64,000 bases of DNA from an uncultured Acetatifactor sp. (GTDB lineage Bacteria; Bacillota; Clostridia; Lachnospirales; Lachnospiraceae), in assembly GCA_910586215.1 (NCBI GenBank), contig CAJUGH010000011.1, positions 37,459-101,458 of the forward strand, in the 5' to 3' direction. A program made the translations under genes and the position numbers. Below, piece after piece: positions 28,198-38,575 of the stretch. Numbering within the stretch: the first letter of the stretch is position 1; every line of letters starts with the position of its first letter. The notes under the pieces are model-generated. The model worked only from the letters and a program-made list of their open reading frames with translations. It was not told where the DNA came from and did no database searches.

Positions 28198-31100
28198 TCA
28201 AGTCCGTTCTTCCCATACCGCCTGCATCACCACCCTCCCGCAGGTACCCTCCTCTATCAGGATGGGCGGTTTTCTATAATTGCCCCAGGATATGTGGGGA
28301 TAGGCAAAGTCCTGGTTCACATTGAGCCGCACTGGTTCAGTCCTCACCCCGGTAAGCACCCGCAGATAATCAATGACAATATAAGTGTCCGAGGCATCCT
28401 CTGCCTTCTCCCCACACACTTCGATAGCCAGGGTATGCTCCCCGTGAGCCAGCCCGTCTATGGAAAATATGGGAAGGTGGTATTTCTTGTCATAGCCTGC
28501 GCTGGAGCAAGGGAAATCCACACCTGACACCCGCTGGCTCAGTCTCCCTGCTGCCAGGTCCCCGTCCACATACACATTGGCCATGCCGTAAGTAGTGTCC
28601 TGGGGACCGTACCAGACAATCCCTGTGCCGGTGAAGCTGCATTCTGCCCTGGCTCCCTTCTCCCGGCTCCACATCTCTGTGCCGTGATCGCTCTCCTTCT
28701 TGTCCTCCACGGCGTACCAGGTACCTGTATAGCGGATCCTGCTGTCAGTATCCTTGATCTTCCACTCCTCCGGATCCAGCACTTCCAGGCGCACATGAGC
28801 CGGGGAAACCGGAATCTGCGCATCTGCATGGGGCAAATTTCCCAGGACCGCGCCGGCCCCATCCTTCCCCAGCACCAGGATGGCTCCCTTACCCTGTGCG
28901 GCATGCAGGCCTGCCCTGGACACATCCTCCTTGGTGGACCGGAAATCATTGCTTCCCTGGTACATGGCATCATAGCGTCCATACAGGATGTCATCCCGCA
29001 TGTCCTGGCCCCACTCTGTCACAGGCTCCTGGCCCCAGACATTCTCCCTGGTAAAACGATGGGCAATGCCCTTTCTCCTGGAAATATGGTCTTCCGGATA
29101 CCAGGCATACCCCCACTCCCTGTCCGGATCGAAGTTTCTCTCAAAATCCAGGGTGTCCATGGAGGGATCTGCCAGATAAGCCACCCCCAGTTCGTCCAGG
29201 CCGCCCCCATCCACCCCTACCCGCAGCTTCAGCGCCTTGGGCAGGGGTTTCTTCAGGCTTCCCAGCATGTAGCTGGTGGTAAACACACCACCTGCGGCAA
29301 GGAAGATCCGGAATGTGACAGCCAGGGTATCCCGGTAGCCACCCTCTATGGTGACTTCCACACCTGTCCCCGTCTCCTTCACTCCGAAGGAGGTCAGATA
29401 CCACTCTCCCAGCTTCAGATACGGCACATTTAAAATGGGACCTCCCATGAGAAGCCGTTGCCAGCCAGCCTCTTCCGATGCCAGTTCCCTGACATTTTGC
29501 CCAGTAGCACCTGCCTCTTCCCCGGCTTCCAGTTCAGATCCACCCTTTTTTTCCCCGGCCCGCACTGGAGCAGATCCCTCTCTCACCCACAGTCCCTTCA
29601 GCAGGCCCGTTTTCCTGTCAAATGCAAACCGGAAAGCAGTTCCTTCCAGGGTATCTGTCCCTTCCAGGATCACCTCTCCTGTTGTTTCCCTAATGGCAAT
29701 CCCGGAAACCGGACTTTCCTTCTGCCCGGCTTTTGTCCCCTGGGTTGTCCCACAGGATACGGAACCGTCTGCCTGGCATGTCCCGGTATCTTCCTTTCTA
29801 CCTGCCCGAAGGGCCTTTCTGCCCTTCCGCTCTTCCACCAGCAGTTCATCCACCTTCCAGCCGTTCGCGTCCAGGAATTCGATCCACAGGCCATCCTCCG
29901 GTTTTCCATCCTCTGGCTTCCCGGCTTCCAGCTTTCCCTCCTCCAGCTTCCCACTTTCCAGGGAAAGCAGTACCTTCACCGCCTTGCCGGGCACTGCCTC
30001 CGGCAGGTACATCCTGCCGGATCTCCCGCCCCATTTCCAACTCATGCACACTTCCCTCAAGTTGGTGTGGCAGAACCGGTTCTCCACCACAAGGAGCGCC
30101 ATTTTCTCTTCCATTATGAGTTCACTGTGCAGGATTTTCAAGGGGGAATATGCCTTCCTGGTCATATAGAACTCCGGCTTCCTCCTGCGCCACACATCGA
30201 TGATGCCCCATTCCAGCTGGGTGTTTCCACCGTCATAGATATCCGTCTCATCGATACCCGCCCAGATGGCCCCTCCCAGGGCACCATCCGTATGCCAGAT
30301 CTTATCCCAGAAGATGCGGATGCTCTCCCCCCAGAAGGTACGGATCGCCGGATCCCGCCGCAGTTCTTCCCGATTGTAGCAGCACACATGGATATACTCA
30401 TCGTGGAGCACTGGCATGTCCCGTCCCGGCGCATGGCCCACGCTCACATTATCCCGCTTCTTGCCCAGATCCGTGTCATACTCCGAGTAATGGATGCTCC
30501 AGATGTCCGGCATCTCATGCTCCTCCTGTATGGTCATGGGATAGCTGAACTTGGTCATCCTGGTGGGATCCTTCCTGTGGATGTAACGGTTCAGCAAGTC
30601 AAAATTGTATCCTCCGAAGGATTCGTTTGCCAGGGACCAGATGATCACGCTGGGATGGTTGTAATCCCTGGCCAGCAGTTCCGTGAAATGGGAGAGGAAC
30701 CGCCCCGTCTGCTCCGGGTCCCGCTGGGAATAGAGGGTGGTCTTGGCCACGAAGGCCAGTGCCATCTCATCCTCCACATAGATGCCCTGCTCATCGCACA
30801 GTTCCAGGAAATAAGCGCTGGGAGGATAATGGGAAGTACGGATATAATTACAGTTGGCCTCCTTGAACAGTTCCACATCCTTCCGGATCAATTCCCTGGT
30901 AAGCGCCCTGCCAGACCTGGGGCTGATCTCATGCCTGCAGGTTCCCCGCAGCTTCACTTCCCTGCCATTGACATACAGCCGGTTGCCCCTGCGCTCTATC
31001 TGCCGCAGTCCCGTCCGCTTCTCCAGGGTCTCCAGCTTCTCTTCCCCCCGGTACAATTCTGTCACCAGGCGGTATAAGAGAGGATGCTCTGCATCCCACA

Positions 31101-32022
31101 GGATGGGATCTTCCACAGACAGGGAGGTGGTAAAATACCCCTGCCGGGCACATTCCCCTGCCCCTTTTCCTGTTTTTTCTCCTGTCTCATCTCCTGCTCT
31201 TTCCCCTGTCCCTTCCCTGTGTCCCACAGGGCAAAACACAGGCTCCGGGGCGGTTCTCTGTTCCAGGATCACACGCTCCTCGGCTACAAGCTGTCCCTGT
31301 GGGTCATACAGACGCAGGTTCACCCACAGATCCCGCAGGTCTTCCCCTTTTTTTAGGGTTCCAGGTTCCCCAGGATCCACCAGGTCTGCTTCCCTTCCGG
31401 CAGATGCCCCTGAGGTACCTGGACCCCCGGATACCTGGCTTCCCGCCACATCCAGGTCCACCCGCAGCCTGCAGCGGTCCCTGTCCTCGGTAAACAGGGG
31501 GGACAGATACATAGCATTCACATAAGCCTCCGGCAGCACATACAACCAGACACTGTGCAGGATACCCCCATGGTTGAAGCAGCTGACCTGGTCTGAGGCT
31601 TCGTCCATTACCACCTTCAGTCTCACCTGTTCCCTGCCGGCCGCCTGTCTGGTGATATCCACATTCCAGGTCAGGAAGGCGTTCTGGTGGGACGCCACAT
31701 GGGTGTCCTCCACATACACTTCCACGAAACCATTGACCCCCTCAAACTGCAGCACCACACGGCTGTCCCCAGGGCGCTCTGGCAATGGGATGTCCCTGTA
31801 ATACACATAGCGGTCAGAAAGCCCCTGCCGATGCAGGATCCCCATATCAAAAGGAACCTGTACCTTGCTGATGTCCCCCTTCTCCAGGTCTTCCACTTCC
31901 CATTCCCCATCCAGGCAGATGACCGCATCCTGGATACCACTGCACCAGGACGGTGCAGGTACCAGACGCGGTACTGCCGGTTCCTTCATTTCATGTCTCT
32001 CCTCGGCTATCCATCCACTCAT
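28198..32022 (-). CDS. GH2 glycoside hydrolase, large multi-domain, intact active site
   Basis: 1274 residues. N-terminal GH2 sugar-binding jelly roll, Ig-like domain, then a TIM barrel with NYIRTSHYPPS, acid/base Glu about 467 (WSLANESFGG) and nucleophile Glu about 542 (VLHDEYIHVC), then GIDETDIYDG. The long C-terminal half contains a beta domain and a carbohydrate-binding-like module (GTGIVWYGPQDTTYGMANVYVDGD). Low-complexity Gly/Glu/Lys-rich insertions break it at about 230-320 and 690-870. ATG at 32022 overlaps the stop of the preceding GH2-like gene (ATGA) with GGAGGGAGATCC upstream. Activity could be beta-galactosidase, beta-glucuronidase or alpha-L-arabinopyranosidase; sequence alone does not decide. 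Confidence 0.88.
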   Translation of the reverse strand: MSGWIAEERHEMKEPAVPRLVPAPSWCSGIQDAVICLDGEWEVEDLEKGDISKVQVPFDMGILHRQGLSDRYVYYRDIPLPERPGDSRVVLQFEGVNGFVEVYVEDTHVASHQNAFLTWNVDITRQAAGREQVRLKVVMDEASDQVSCFNHGGILHSVWLYVLPEAYVNAMYLSPLFTEDRDRCRLRVDLDVAGSQVSGGPGTSGASAGREADLVDPGEPGTLKKGEDLRDLWVNLRLYDPQGQLVAEERVILEQRTAPEPVFCPVGHREGTGERAGDETGEKTGKGAGECARQGYFTTSLSVEDPILWDAEHPLLYRLVTELYRGEEKLETLEKRTGLRQIERRGNRLYVNGREVKLRGTCRHEISPRSGRALTRELIRKDVELFKEANCNYIRTSHYPPSAYFLELCDEQGIYVEDEMALAFVAKTTLYSQRDPEQTGRFLSHFTELLARDYNHPSVIIWSLANESFGGYNFDLLNRYIHRKDPTRMTKFSYPMTIQEEHEMPDIWSIHYSEYDTDLGKKRDNVSVGHAPGRDMPVLHDEYIHVCCYNREELRRDPAIRTFWGESIRIFWDKIWHTDGALGGAIWAGIDETDIYDGGNTQLEWGIIDVWRRRKPEFYMTRKAYSPLKILHSELIMEEKMALLVVENRFCHTNLREVCMSWKWGGRSGRMYLPEAVPGKAVKVLLSLESGKLEEGKLEAGKPEDGKPEDGLWIEFLDANGWKVDELLVEERKGRKALRAGRKEDTGTCQADGSVSCGTTQGTKAGQKESPVSGIAIRETTGEVILEGTDTLEGTAFRFAFDRKTGLLKGLWVREGSAPVRAGEKKGGSELEAGEEAGATGQNVRELASEEAGWQRLLMGGPILNVPYLKLGEWYLTSFGVKETGTGVEVTIEGGYRDTLAVTFRIFLAAGGVFTTSYMLGSLKKPLPKALKLRVGVDGGGLDELGVAYLADPSMDTLDFERNFDPDREWGYAWYPEDHISRRKGIAHRFTRENVWGQEPVTEWGQDMRDDILYGRYDAMYQGSNDFRSTKEDVSRAGLHAAQGKGAILVLGKDGAGAVLGNLPHADAQIPVSPAHVRLEVLDPEEWKIKDTDSRIRYTGTWYAVEDKKESDHGTEMWSREKGARAECSFTGTGIVWYGPQDTTYGMANVYVDGDLAAGRLSQRVSGVDFPCSSAGYDKKYHLPIFSIDGLAHGEHTLAIEVCGEKAEDASDTYIVIDYLRVLTGVRTEPVRLNVNQDFAYPHISWGNYRKPPILIEEGTCGRVVMQAVWEERT

Positions 32023-34868
32023 TCCGGATCTCCCTCCTTCCTGCCGGGTACTCCCCAAGGCTTCCTGTCCGGATTCCATGTTCTGTCCGGGTTCCTCGTC
32101 CTATCCGGGTTCCATGTCCTGTCTGTATCCTGCATCACAAGCTGCATGCGGACACCTTCCAGGACTCCCGGCACCAGTTCCACCCGCGGATTCTTGTAGC
32201 AGCCCCGGACCAGGCGCCTGTAGTTATATTCCCGGTTGATACACAGCCATTTTCCCACCGGGTACCTGCTGCCCTCCAGCACGGCATAATCAATGGATGT
32301 GTAGGTGTTCTGTGCACCAGATGCCTTCTCCCCCCGCACCTTGACTTCCAGGATATGTTCCTTCTCCGGCAGTCCGGACACAGCCGCCAGAAGCTGGCCA
32401 TACCGCTTCTCATAGCCCCTGCTGGCTCCTGCCAGGTCTACCTGGTCAGGATACTGATCCACCTTCCCGGCTGCCAGTTCCCCGTCCACATACACATCGC
32501 ACATACCGTAATTGATATCCAGGGGGCCGTATACTTTCACGCCGGTTCCCGTAAAAGCCAGACACATGGTATCCCCTGCCTGCCTGCTCAAAGTCTCTGT
32601 ACCCTGGTAATTCCCGCAGGCGTCCTTCATACGGTACCACTCTCCTGTAAACTGCATCCGGTCATCCCCATCGTCCACCATGGCCTCCGGGGTCAGCCAG
32701 GGGGCATCCTCCATGCGCACATTGCCGGAAGAAGGACAACAGACCTGCACCTTAGGTCCTTCCTGGTGCCCTGTGTCCGTACCCGTCCCCTGGCAGAAAC
32801 CATTTTGTCTTCCCACGCTGCCCTGGCCGCTTTCCGCAAAAGTCACCTGGCCCTCCTCCCCTTCCACTGCCACGTTCACATTTTCCGGCAGCAGATAGGC
32901 CACGCCCTTCTCGTTCAGCCCTCCCGGGGACACCCCGATCTGGGCTTTTACCATATGGGGCATATGCCGGAACAGCTTCTGCACTTCATAACAGGTATCC
33001 AGCATCCCGTCCTGTCCCAGCAACAGCAGGAAACGAAGGGAAAGTGCCCCCTGATAGATGCCTTCTATGGTCACTTGAACACGGTCTCCCACGGATACGG
33101 CCTCCAGGTCCGTACCCTGCCAGGATCCCAGGGTAAAGCCCGTACAGTTCAAGTAAGGTCCTCCAGCCAGGATCTGCTTTCCCGCTGCATAGGCCCCTTC
33201 CAGAAGGCAGCACTCCCGGTCAAACACATAGGTAAAGCAGCTGTTTCTCACCAGAAGTTTCCCTGCCTCCTCCAGGATGGCAAAGGGATCCGGAAGGGCT
33301 TTGGAAGCTTCCTGGCCATCCGGGCGTTCCCGGTCTTCCTTCCTATTTCCTATTATCCCTTCTTCCCTTGTCCCATGGCAATAGGTTCCATACTCCCGGC
33401 TGCCATCCCCGGATACAAAGGACAGCCTGACAAGATTCTCCGTATCCGAAATGGAAACTGCCTGCCCTTGCGCTTTTCCTGCACCTATATCCACACAAAG
33501 GGTCGTCACACTGCCCGGTTCCCCGGCTGGAAGCGCTTCCAGCCGCCTCTCCCCGTTTACCACAAGCCCGCACTGGCTCAGATCCGTAAAAAGGAACCTG
33601 TTTTCCACCTCCAGGACCAGCCTGTCCCCTTCCCTGTGGCTTTCCCTTACGACCACAGGCGCATAGGCTTCCCTTAGCTTCCCATATTCCGGTTTGGGGT
33701 GGTGAGCCTTGTCCAGGATCCCCCACTGGTAGCACCCCATCTTCTCAAAGCTGCCATCCTCGTCCACACCTGCCAGCACGGCGCCTCCCAGGCACCCGGA
33801 TGTCTGCCAGGACTTCTCTGCGAACCGTCTGATGCTTTCTCCCCAGAAACGGCAGATGGAAGGGTCTGCCTGAATCTCATCCCTGTTGTGGCAGGCCACC
33901 GGGGACCACACCTCATGGAGCACTGGCACCTGATAGTCTGCCAGGCCCGTCATGTAACCAATCTCATTCTCTGCCCCAGGTGTATGGAAGATCACCATCT
34001 GGTCAAAGCATACGTCAAAGGGCTGCTGCCAATCTATATAATGGACTGGCCACACATCCATCTGCACTTCCTCCTCCGGAATGGACATGGGCAGGTGGAA
34101 GGTTAAGAGTCTCACCGGATCCACGCTGCGCAGGTAATCGGCCCCCTGCCGGAAATTAGCCCCCCAGGCACAGTCATGTCCCAGGGACCAGATCAGTACA
34201 CTGGTATGGCTTCCCAGGGCTGTCATCCCCCGGAAGGCATCCAGGTATGCTTCCTGTAAATGGGGCAGGTCCTGGGTGGCAGGCTTCGTATCCCCCACTT
34301 CGTAGAAGGGGGCCGTATTCTCCACCCAGAAGCCCATCTCATCGCACAGGCTTAAGAAAGCTTCACTGAAAGGGGCGTAGATTCCCCGGATAAAATTCAC
34401 ATTGGCCCCGGCAAACAGTTCCAGGTCCTTCCTGGTACCCTCCGGGTCTTCCGGCCTCTCCCGGTAACAGATCCCCTTCAGCTTCACAGGACACCCGTTC
34501 CAGAATACCTGCTTTCCCTGCCGCTCCAAGGTACGGAATCCGATCCTCTGCTCCTTTCTGGCAATGCAGGACGTACCCTGGAAGACCTGTACACTAGCCT
34601 CATAGAGCCTGGGACGCTCCGGATCCCACCCTGTGACCGAAGGACATCTGAACAGGACTTCTGCGCCCTCTCCCACCTGGATGGCGGCCCTTTCCTCCAA
34701 CAGATACTGCCCGGTAGTCGCCGTCCCCCGCACCACAGCCTGCACGGATAACATTTCCTGTCCCCTGTACGGTTCCAGCCCTTTCCCGAAAAGACGCACC
34801 AGCAGTTCCATCTCCCCGTCTGTCCCTTGCCTGGTATCCAGCCAGACCAGGATCTTCCCATCCTCCAT
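32019..34868 (-). CDS. Degenerate GH2-like protein, probable pseudoenzyme
   Basis: 949 residues; ATG at 34868 after GAGGAGGTATATGGG. It aligns throughout with the GH2 enzyme encoded next to it: WSLGHDCAWG against WSLANESFGG, VLHEVWSPVACHNRDE against VLHDEYIHVCCYNREE, then FWGESIR in both. The acid/base Glu is therefore Asp (about 231) and the nucleophile Glu is Val (about 319). The N-terminal sugar-binding domain is absent: the protein begins in the Ig-like domain. The C-terminal module (GTGVKVYGPLDINYGMCDVYVDGE) is kept. The reading frame is open over its whole length, so it is not a decaying pseudogene. A regulatory or scaffolding partner of the active GH2, or a changed chemistry, is inferred. 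Stop and start of the pair overlap by 4 bp. Confidence 0.82.
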   Translation of the reverse strand: MEDGKILVWLDTRQGTDGEMELLVRLFGKGLEPYRGQEMLSVQAVVRGTATTGQYLLEERAAIQVGEGAEVLFRCPSVTGWDPERPRLYEASVQVFQGTSCIARKEQRIGFRTLERQGKQVFWNGCPVKLKGICYRERPEDPEGTRKDLELFAGANVNFIRGIYAPFSEAFLSLCDEMGFWVENTAPFYEVGDTKPATQDLPHLQEAYLDAFRGMTALGSHTSVLIWSLGHDCAWGANFRQGADYLRSVDPVRLLTFHLPMSIPEEEVQMDVWPVHYIDWQQPFDVCFDQMVIFHTPGAENEIGYMTGLADYQVPVLHEVWSPVACHNRDEIQADPSICRFWGESIRRFAEKSWQTSGCLGGAVLAGVDEDGSFEKMGCYQWGILDKAHHPKPEYGKLREAYAPVVVRESHREGDRLVLEVENRFLFTDLSQCGLVVNGERRLEALPAGEPGSVTTLCVDIGAGKAQGQAVSISDTENLVRLSFVSGDGSREYGTYCHGTREEGIIGNRKEDRERPDGQEASKALPDPFAILEEAGKLLVRNSCFTYVFDRECCLLEGAYAAGKQILAGGPYLNCTGFTLGSWQGTDLEAVSVGDRVQVTIEGIYQGALSLRFLLLLGQDGMLDTCYEVQKLFRHMPHMVKAQIGVSPGGLNEKGVAYLLPENVNVAVEGEEGQVTFAESGQGSVGRQNGFCQGTGTDTGHQEGPKVQVCCPSSGNVRMEDAPWLTPEAMVDDGDDRMQFTGEWYRMKDACGNYQGTETLSRQAGDTMCLAFTGTGVKVYGPLDINYGMCDVYVDGELAAGKVDQYPDQVDLAGASRGYEKRYGQLLAAVSGLPEKEHILEVKVRGEKASGAQNTYTSIDYAVLEGSRYPVGKWLCINREYNYRRLVRGCYKNPRVELVPGVLEGVRMQLVMQDTDRTWNPDRTRNPDRTWNPDRKPWGVPGRKEGDPE
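32068..32121 (-). repeat. 18-bp tandem repeat, three units, in the GH2-like C-terminus
   Basis: Units at 32068-32085, 32086-32103 and 32104-32121 encode the hexapeptide DRTWNP or DRTRNP near the end of the degenerate GH2 protein. The repeat lies immediately before the coupling point with the next gene. Confidence 0.85.
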
Positions 34869-34892
34869 CCCATATACCTCCTCTACTATTCT

Positions 34893-35110
34893 TACCTTAG
34901 AAAATCTTCATTCCGTGTACACTTCCAGACATGCCGCCTACGGCGTCAGTGCCGTTATTAGCGGCACAAACAATCCGTGAGAAGAATCGCTTCCCTTGCG
35001 ATTCTTCAGTGTGTAAAAGGTCTGCATAGCAGACCTAGAATTTCTTAGCTGGCGTACTAAGGAGGTGGGCTATACCCCCTCCTGACCGCTTAGAAATTCT
35101 TTACACACTT
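34893..35110 (-). repeat. Structured intergenic element, copy A (plus partial second unit)
   Basis: Outer arms TGTGTAAA and TTTACACA (35010-35107) enclose AGAATTTCT/AGAAATTCT and GGAGG/CCTCC stems plus an inserted perfect hairpin (35019-35037). A second hairpin is GAAGAATCGC...GCGATTCTTC (34981-35007) and a third GTGCCG...CGGCAC (34949-34967). At 34893-34926 the start of another unit follows in tandem. The element covers the last codons and stop of the GH106-like gene. Confidence 0.75.
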
Positions 35111-38100
35111 CTACCCGTGACATCACCCCAAAAGGCCGCAGCATCCAGTCCTCACTCCACTCATACCCGCCCGTGCGGTAAGAATCCGGCCCGTACCACT
35201 GGTACTCATCATTGCTATTGTGCAGGGTTCCAAAGGAATTAAAACGGTTCCCATAGGCACGGATCTCCAGCCTGTGTACCCCTGCCTTACAGACACCCAG
35301 GGACAGGACGTGGGGAGCGAAAGCGATCCGTCCGGCATCCTCCCCGTCCAGGCGCACCCCCAACACCGGTGCCTTAAAATGGGGCACCCGGATGCACACT
35401 GCCTCTTCCTCCCTCAAGGTAAATTCCATAATATAGACAAGACTCCCACCGTAAAAGGGCATGCCCTGGGTGGCAATATCCCCAAAATACAGTCGCTCTG
35501 GCTTCTCTATGACGGCAGCAGAAGTCCCCCTGACCTCCACCCCGAAATCTCCCAGCAAAAATATATTTTCCAGGTTGGTCTTGCGCCCGTAAGGAATCTC
35601 CAGCACCAGTTCATTGATACCTGCACGCAGCCCAGGCAGCCGCACCTTTCTGATGAAGGAATCCACGAAATATCCTTCCTCTTCCCGGTCCTCTGGCCTG
35701 GGAAGAACCTGGCCGTTCCAGGATATAGCGGCCTTCTCAGGGCGCTCCATGGCCAGGAAGACCTCCTGCGTCTGAATCCGGGCATCTATCCTGTACCGCA
35801 GTGTCACCAGATCCCGCTCCGGCGCTTCCTTGATCCGCCAGGGCTGGGTATAGGCATCCTGGCGGTGGGGATAACCCAGGCGGCTGCGGATGGCATTGTC
35901 CAGCCTGAGGATCTCTTCCCCGGACTCCCAGGGCTCCTGGTTCAGCTTCCACTGCGCCCGGTCCAGCAACAGTACATTGGGTTCCTCCAGTTCGAATCCC
36001 ATAGGTTCATAAATGGTCTGCAGGATCTCCACCGGCTTTGCACTGCCCATCCCGCTGCCTGCCACCAGGCCATAAGGCTGCAGCCTGCCTGTGGGAACCT
36101 GGAATGGTTTCTCCGGCTCCGGCCCGGCTTCGGCCATCCTGGCTGTCAGTGTCTCTTCTGTTCCGGCTGCTGCCGTCCCCCCTGCCCGGATTCCTGCTTT
36201 CTCTTCTGTGCTGCCTCCTGCCGCCTTTCCTGTCCTGCTTTTCATGGTGCATTCCACGTCATACGTCTCTGCCTGCACAGGTGTCAGTTTCCACAGGAAA
36301 CTGTCTTCTGCATACATCTGTAGTTCCACATAGGTACACCCGTTCCTGTGCGCTGCCTGCACCTCTCCGATGCTGCCGTCCAGACCATTGTATGACAGTA
36401 TCTGGTAGCTGCCCTGGATCCGTACAGTAAGATGCTCTGCCTGGTCCACCCGGTTGCGCTTCCGGTTCACATGGCAGACAAAGAGCCACCTGCAGTCCCC
36501 ATCCTGGCGCATCTGGTAGAACAGATTCCTGCTGGGACTGCCGTCCCCCAGACGGATCTCCACCTGGCGGTCTGCCTGGAGGGCCTCCAGCAGGGCATAT
36601 TGCTCATAAGGGATCACCCTGGTTTCCTCTGCCAGCTTCTTAGCCCGGCCTTCCACATCCTCTTTACCGTCCACATACTCCGGCACACCGCCCAGGAAAA
36701 TCACCCTTCCTCCCCGATGGGCAAACTGCTCCAGCCGGTCCAGGGTACTGCTGCGGATAGTCAGCATGCCCGGCACCAGGACGGTGCGGTAAGCCATTTC
36801 CCCTACCTGTAGCCTGGCCTCTTCCACACCTGCCTCCTTCTGGCTTTCCGGACCTGTCTCCTCCCATCCTTCCAGTTCACACTGCCCCGGCAGCAGGCTC
36901 TCCGACAGGAAATCAAAGTCCACCAGACCGAACAGCAGCCAGTTAATCAAGTTCTTAAAATTCTCGTCAAGCTGTGCCCGCAGGGCGCCGGTCTGAGCCA
37001 CTGGTCCGTAACACATCCAGTAGGACTCCACAGGATGCACCACTGCCACATCCACCACGGCTTTTCCCCTGGTAAGGGCCGTGTTCATCCTGGCAAAATA
37101 GTCCTCTATAAAATGGTACTGCTCCCACCAGGGAGACTGGTAATGGATGGAAGCCGGCCAGTCCCGCTTGGACTCCCCCTCCATGGACATATAGGCCAGA
37201 TGGTGGCAGCGGATGGTCACACCCAGGGCTGCCTGCCAGTCTCCCTGGAGTTTATGTCCCTTAAAGTCAAAATCCCAGTGGGTGACCCCATACAGTTCAC
37301 TGAGCACCCCTTCCCTGCCATTCTGGCGGGCCACACTCACCGCCTGCTTTACGGTGGAATATTCCGGATCCCCACAGAGGATATCCACCCCGGGAAGCTG
37401 CTGGTTCCGGTAGCAGCGCATGGCCTCCCCCAGACGCAGGGTCTGGGAATACAGGGTAGGCTCCGACATGTAATGTCCTGTCATGGCAATGCCGTGCTCC
37501 CCGCACCACTTTGCAATGGTATCACAGTAGGCAGACACAAAGCGCTCTGCCAGATGGTCATGGTACTGGTACCGGTGGACAGAGTGTTTTCCCTCCGGCA
37601 GTTCCCACAGAAGTTCCGGCAATACCGCCAGCAGTTCCACCCCATACCTGGCCCTGTAAGTGTCGGATAAGTCATCCGTGTAGGAAAGAGTCACATCTGC
37701 CCCGCTCTCCCCGTCCGGCAGGGCCATGCTGCCCTTGATCTGAGGTTCATCCGTGAATATGGCAGGAATGGATCTGCCAAATTCCTCTCCAAGCACTTGA
37801 AAATACCTCTCATGAGTCACTTCCAGGAACCGGCGGGTGGCCTCCTGGTTCATCACATCCACATAGGTCTGGTCATTGTACCAGGGACTCTCCCGCATCA
37901 GTTCCACATAGGCCAGCCACAGCCGTCCTTCCTCCCTGGTCTCCTCCCTGCTGTCCCATTCCGGACAGGCACCCTGTATCTGCCTGTAGGAAACCAGGTA
38001 TCCGTCCCTGGTCTGCACCCGGTAGGCCGCCAGGTAGTACCCCGCAGGCTTCTCCCCCCTGGCTATGCTCTCCCGGAATGCTTCCCTGGAGGCACACATA

Positions 38101-38480
38101 TTCTCCTTCCTCTCACGGGTAAGCAGCAGGTGCCTGGCCCTGTAGTCCCAGTTTTCTGTGACGATTCCCCCGGCCGCCCCGGAAGGATACCTGTCCTCAT
38201 CGTACAGCCAGCAGAGCATGTCCCTCTCTTTGGCCTGTTCATCTGCATACTTTACCAGATCCAGGAATTCTTCCCCCAGGTACTCGTTCTCCAGCCCGGT
38301 ACGGGGATGCAGATGCGCCCCGCCAAACCCCATTTTCCGGAAGATCTCCATCTGCTCCCGGATCAGTTCCTTTGTCACCCGGCAGTTCCAGGACCAGAAA
38401 GGCGTCCCCCTGTATGCACTGGTAGGTGTCCGAAACAATTCCTCCCTAAGCACTGGCTCCCTGCTCTCCTCATATAACAT
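35070..38480 (-). CDS. GH106-like glycoside hydrolase, probable alpha-L-rhamnosidase
   Basis: 1136 residues, cytoplasmic. The N-terminus TPFWSWNCRVTKELIREQMEIF with LCWLYDEDRYPSGAAGG, FTDEPQIKG (Glu about 244) and VLSELYGVTHWDFDF is typical of the large GH106-related group. A beta-sandwich C-terminal half follows (GINELVLEIPYG; ACKAG VHRLEIRAYGNRFNSFG region). A Gly/Ala/Thr-rich insert lies at about 745-790. ATG at 38480 follows AGGACAGGTACAGCTT. The last eleven residues (VCKEFLSGQEGV) and stop codon are encoded by the structured repeat, so the native end has been replaced. It is second in the operon after GH78; both should attack rhamnosyl residues. Confidence 0.75.
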   Translation of the reverse strand: MLYEESREPVLREELFRTPTSAYRGTPFWSWNCRVTKELIREQMEIFRKMGFGGAHLHPRTGLENEYLGEEFLDLVKYADEQAKERDMLCWLYDEDRYPSGAAGGIVTENWDYRARHLLLTRERKENMCASREAFRESIARGEKPAGYYLAAYRVQTRDGYLVSYRQIQGACPEWDSREETREEGRLWLAYVELMRESPWYNDQTYVDVMNQEATRRFLEVTHERYFQVLGEEFGRSIPAIFTDEPQIKGSMALPDGESGADVTLSYTDDLSDTYRARYGVELLAVLPELLWELPEGKHSVHRYQYHDHLAERFVSAYCDTIAKWCGEHGIAMTGHYMSEPTLYSQTLRLGEAMRCYRNQQLPGVDILCGDPEYSTVKQAVSVARQNGREGVLSELYGVTHWDFDFKGHKLQGDWQAALGVTIRCHHLAYMSMEGESKRDWPASIHYQSPWWEQYHFIEDYFARMNTALTRGKAVVDVAVVHPVESYWMCYGPVAQTGALRAQLDENFKNLINWLLFGLVDFDFLSESLLPGQCELEGWEETGPESQKEAGVEEARLQVGEMAYRTVLVPGMLTIRSSTLDRLEQFAHRGGRVIFLGGVPEYVDGKEDVEGRAKKLAEETRVIPYEQYALLEALQADRQVEIRLGDGSPSRNLFYQMRQDGDCRWLFVCHVNRKRNRVDQAEHLTVRIQGSYQILSYNGLDGSIGEVQAAHRNGCTYVELQMYAEDSFLWKLTPVQAETYDVECTMKSRTGKAAGGSTEEKAGIRAGGTAAAGTEETLTARMAEAGPEPEKPFQVPTGRLQPYGLVAGSGMGSAKPVEILQTIYEPMGFELEEPNVLLLDRAQWKLNQEPWESGEEILRLDNAIRSRLGYPHRQDAYTQPWRIKEAPERDLVTLRYRIDARIQTQEVFLAMERPEKAAISWNGQVLPRPEDREEEGYFVDSFIRKVRLPGLRAGINELVLEIPYGRKTNLENIFLLGDFGVEVRGTSAAVIEKPERLYFGDIATQGMPFYGGSLVYIMEFTLREEEAVCIRVPHFKAPVLGVRLDGEDAGRIAFAPHVLSLGVCKAGVHRLEIRAYGNRFNSFGTLHNSNDEYQWYGPDSYRTGGYEWSEDWMLRPFGVMSRVEVCKEFLSGQEGV

Positions 38481-38575
38481 AAGCTGTACCTGTCCTTTCT
38501 GTGTCTGCTGTTTATGTTACTGTTCACTCCGTTCCCATTTTCCCTGGGTCTGATCCACTTTTCCTATTCTCAGTC

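Noticed and set aside
31953..33677. 574-codon plus-strand frame opposite the GH2-like genes
   Set aside because: Runs across two real genes on the other strand, has no domain and no ribosome binding site.
35019..35037. Hairpin in element A as a rho-independent terminator
   Set aside because: Perfect stem but no proper T-run; it is better explained as an insertion in the bulge of the structured element.
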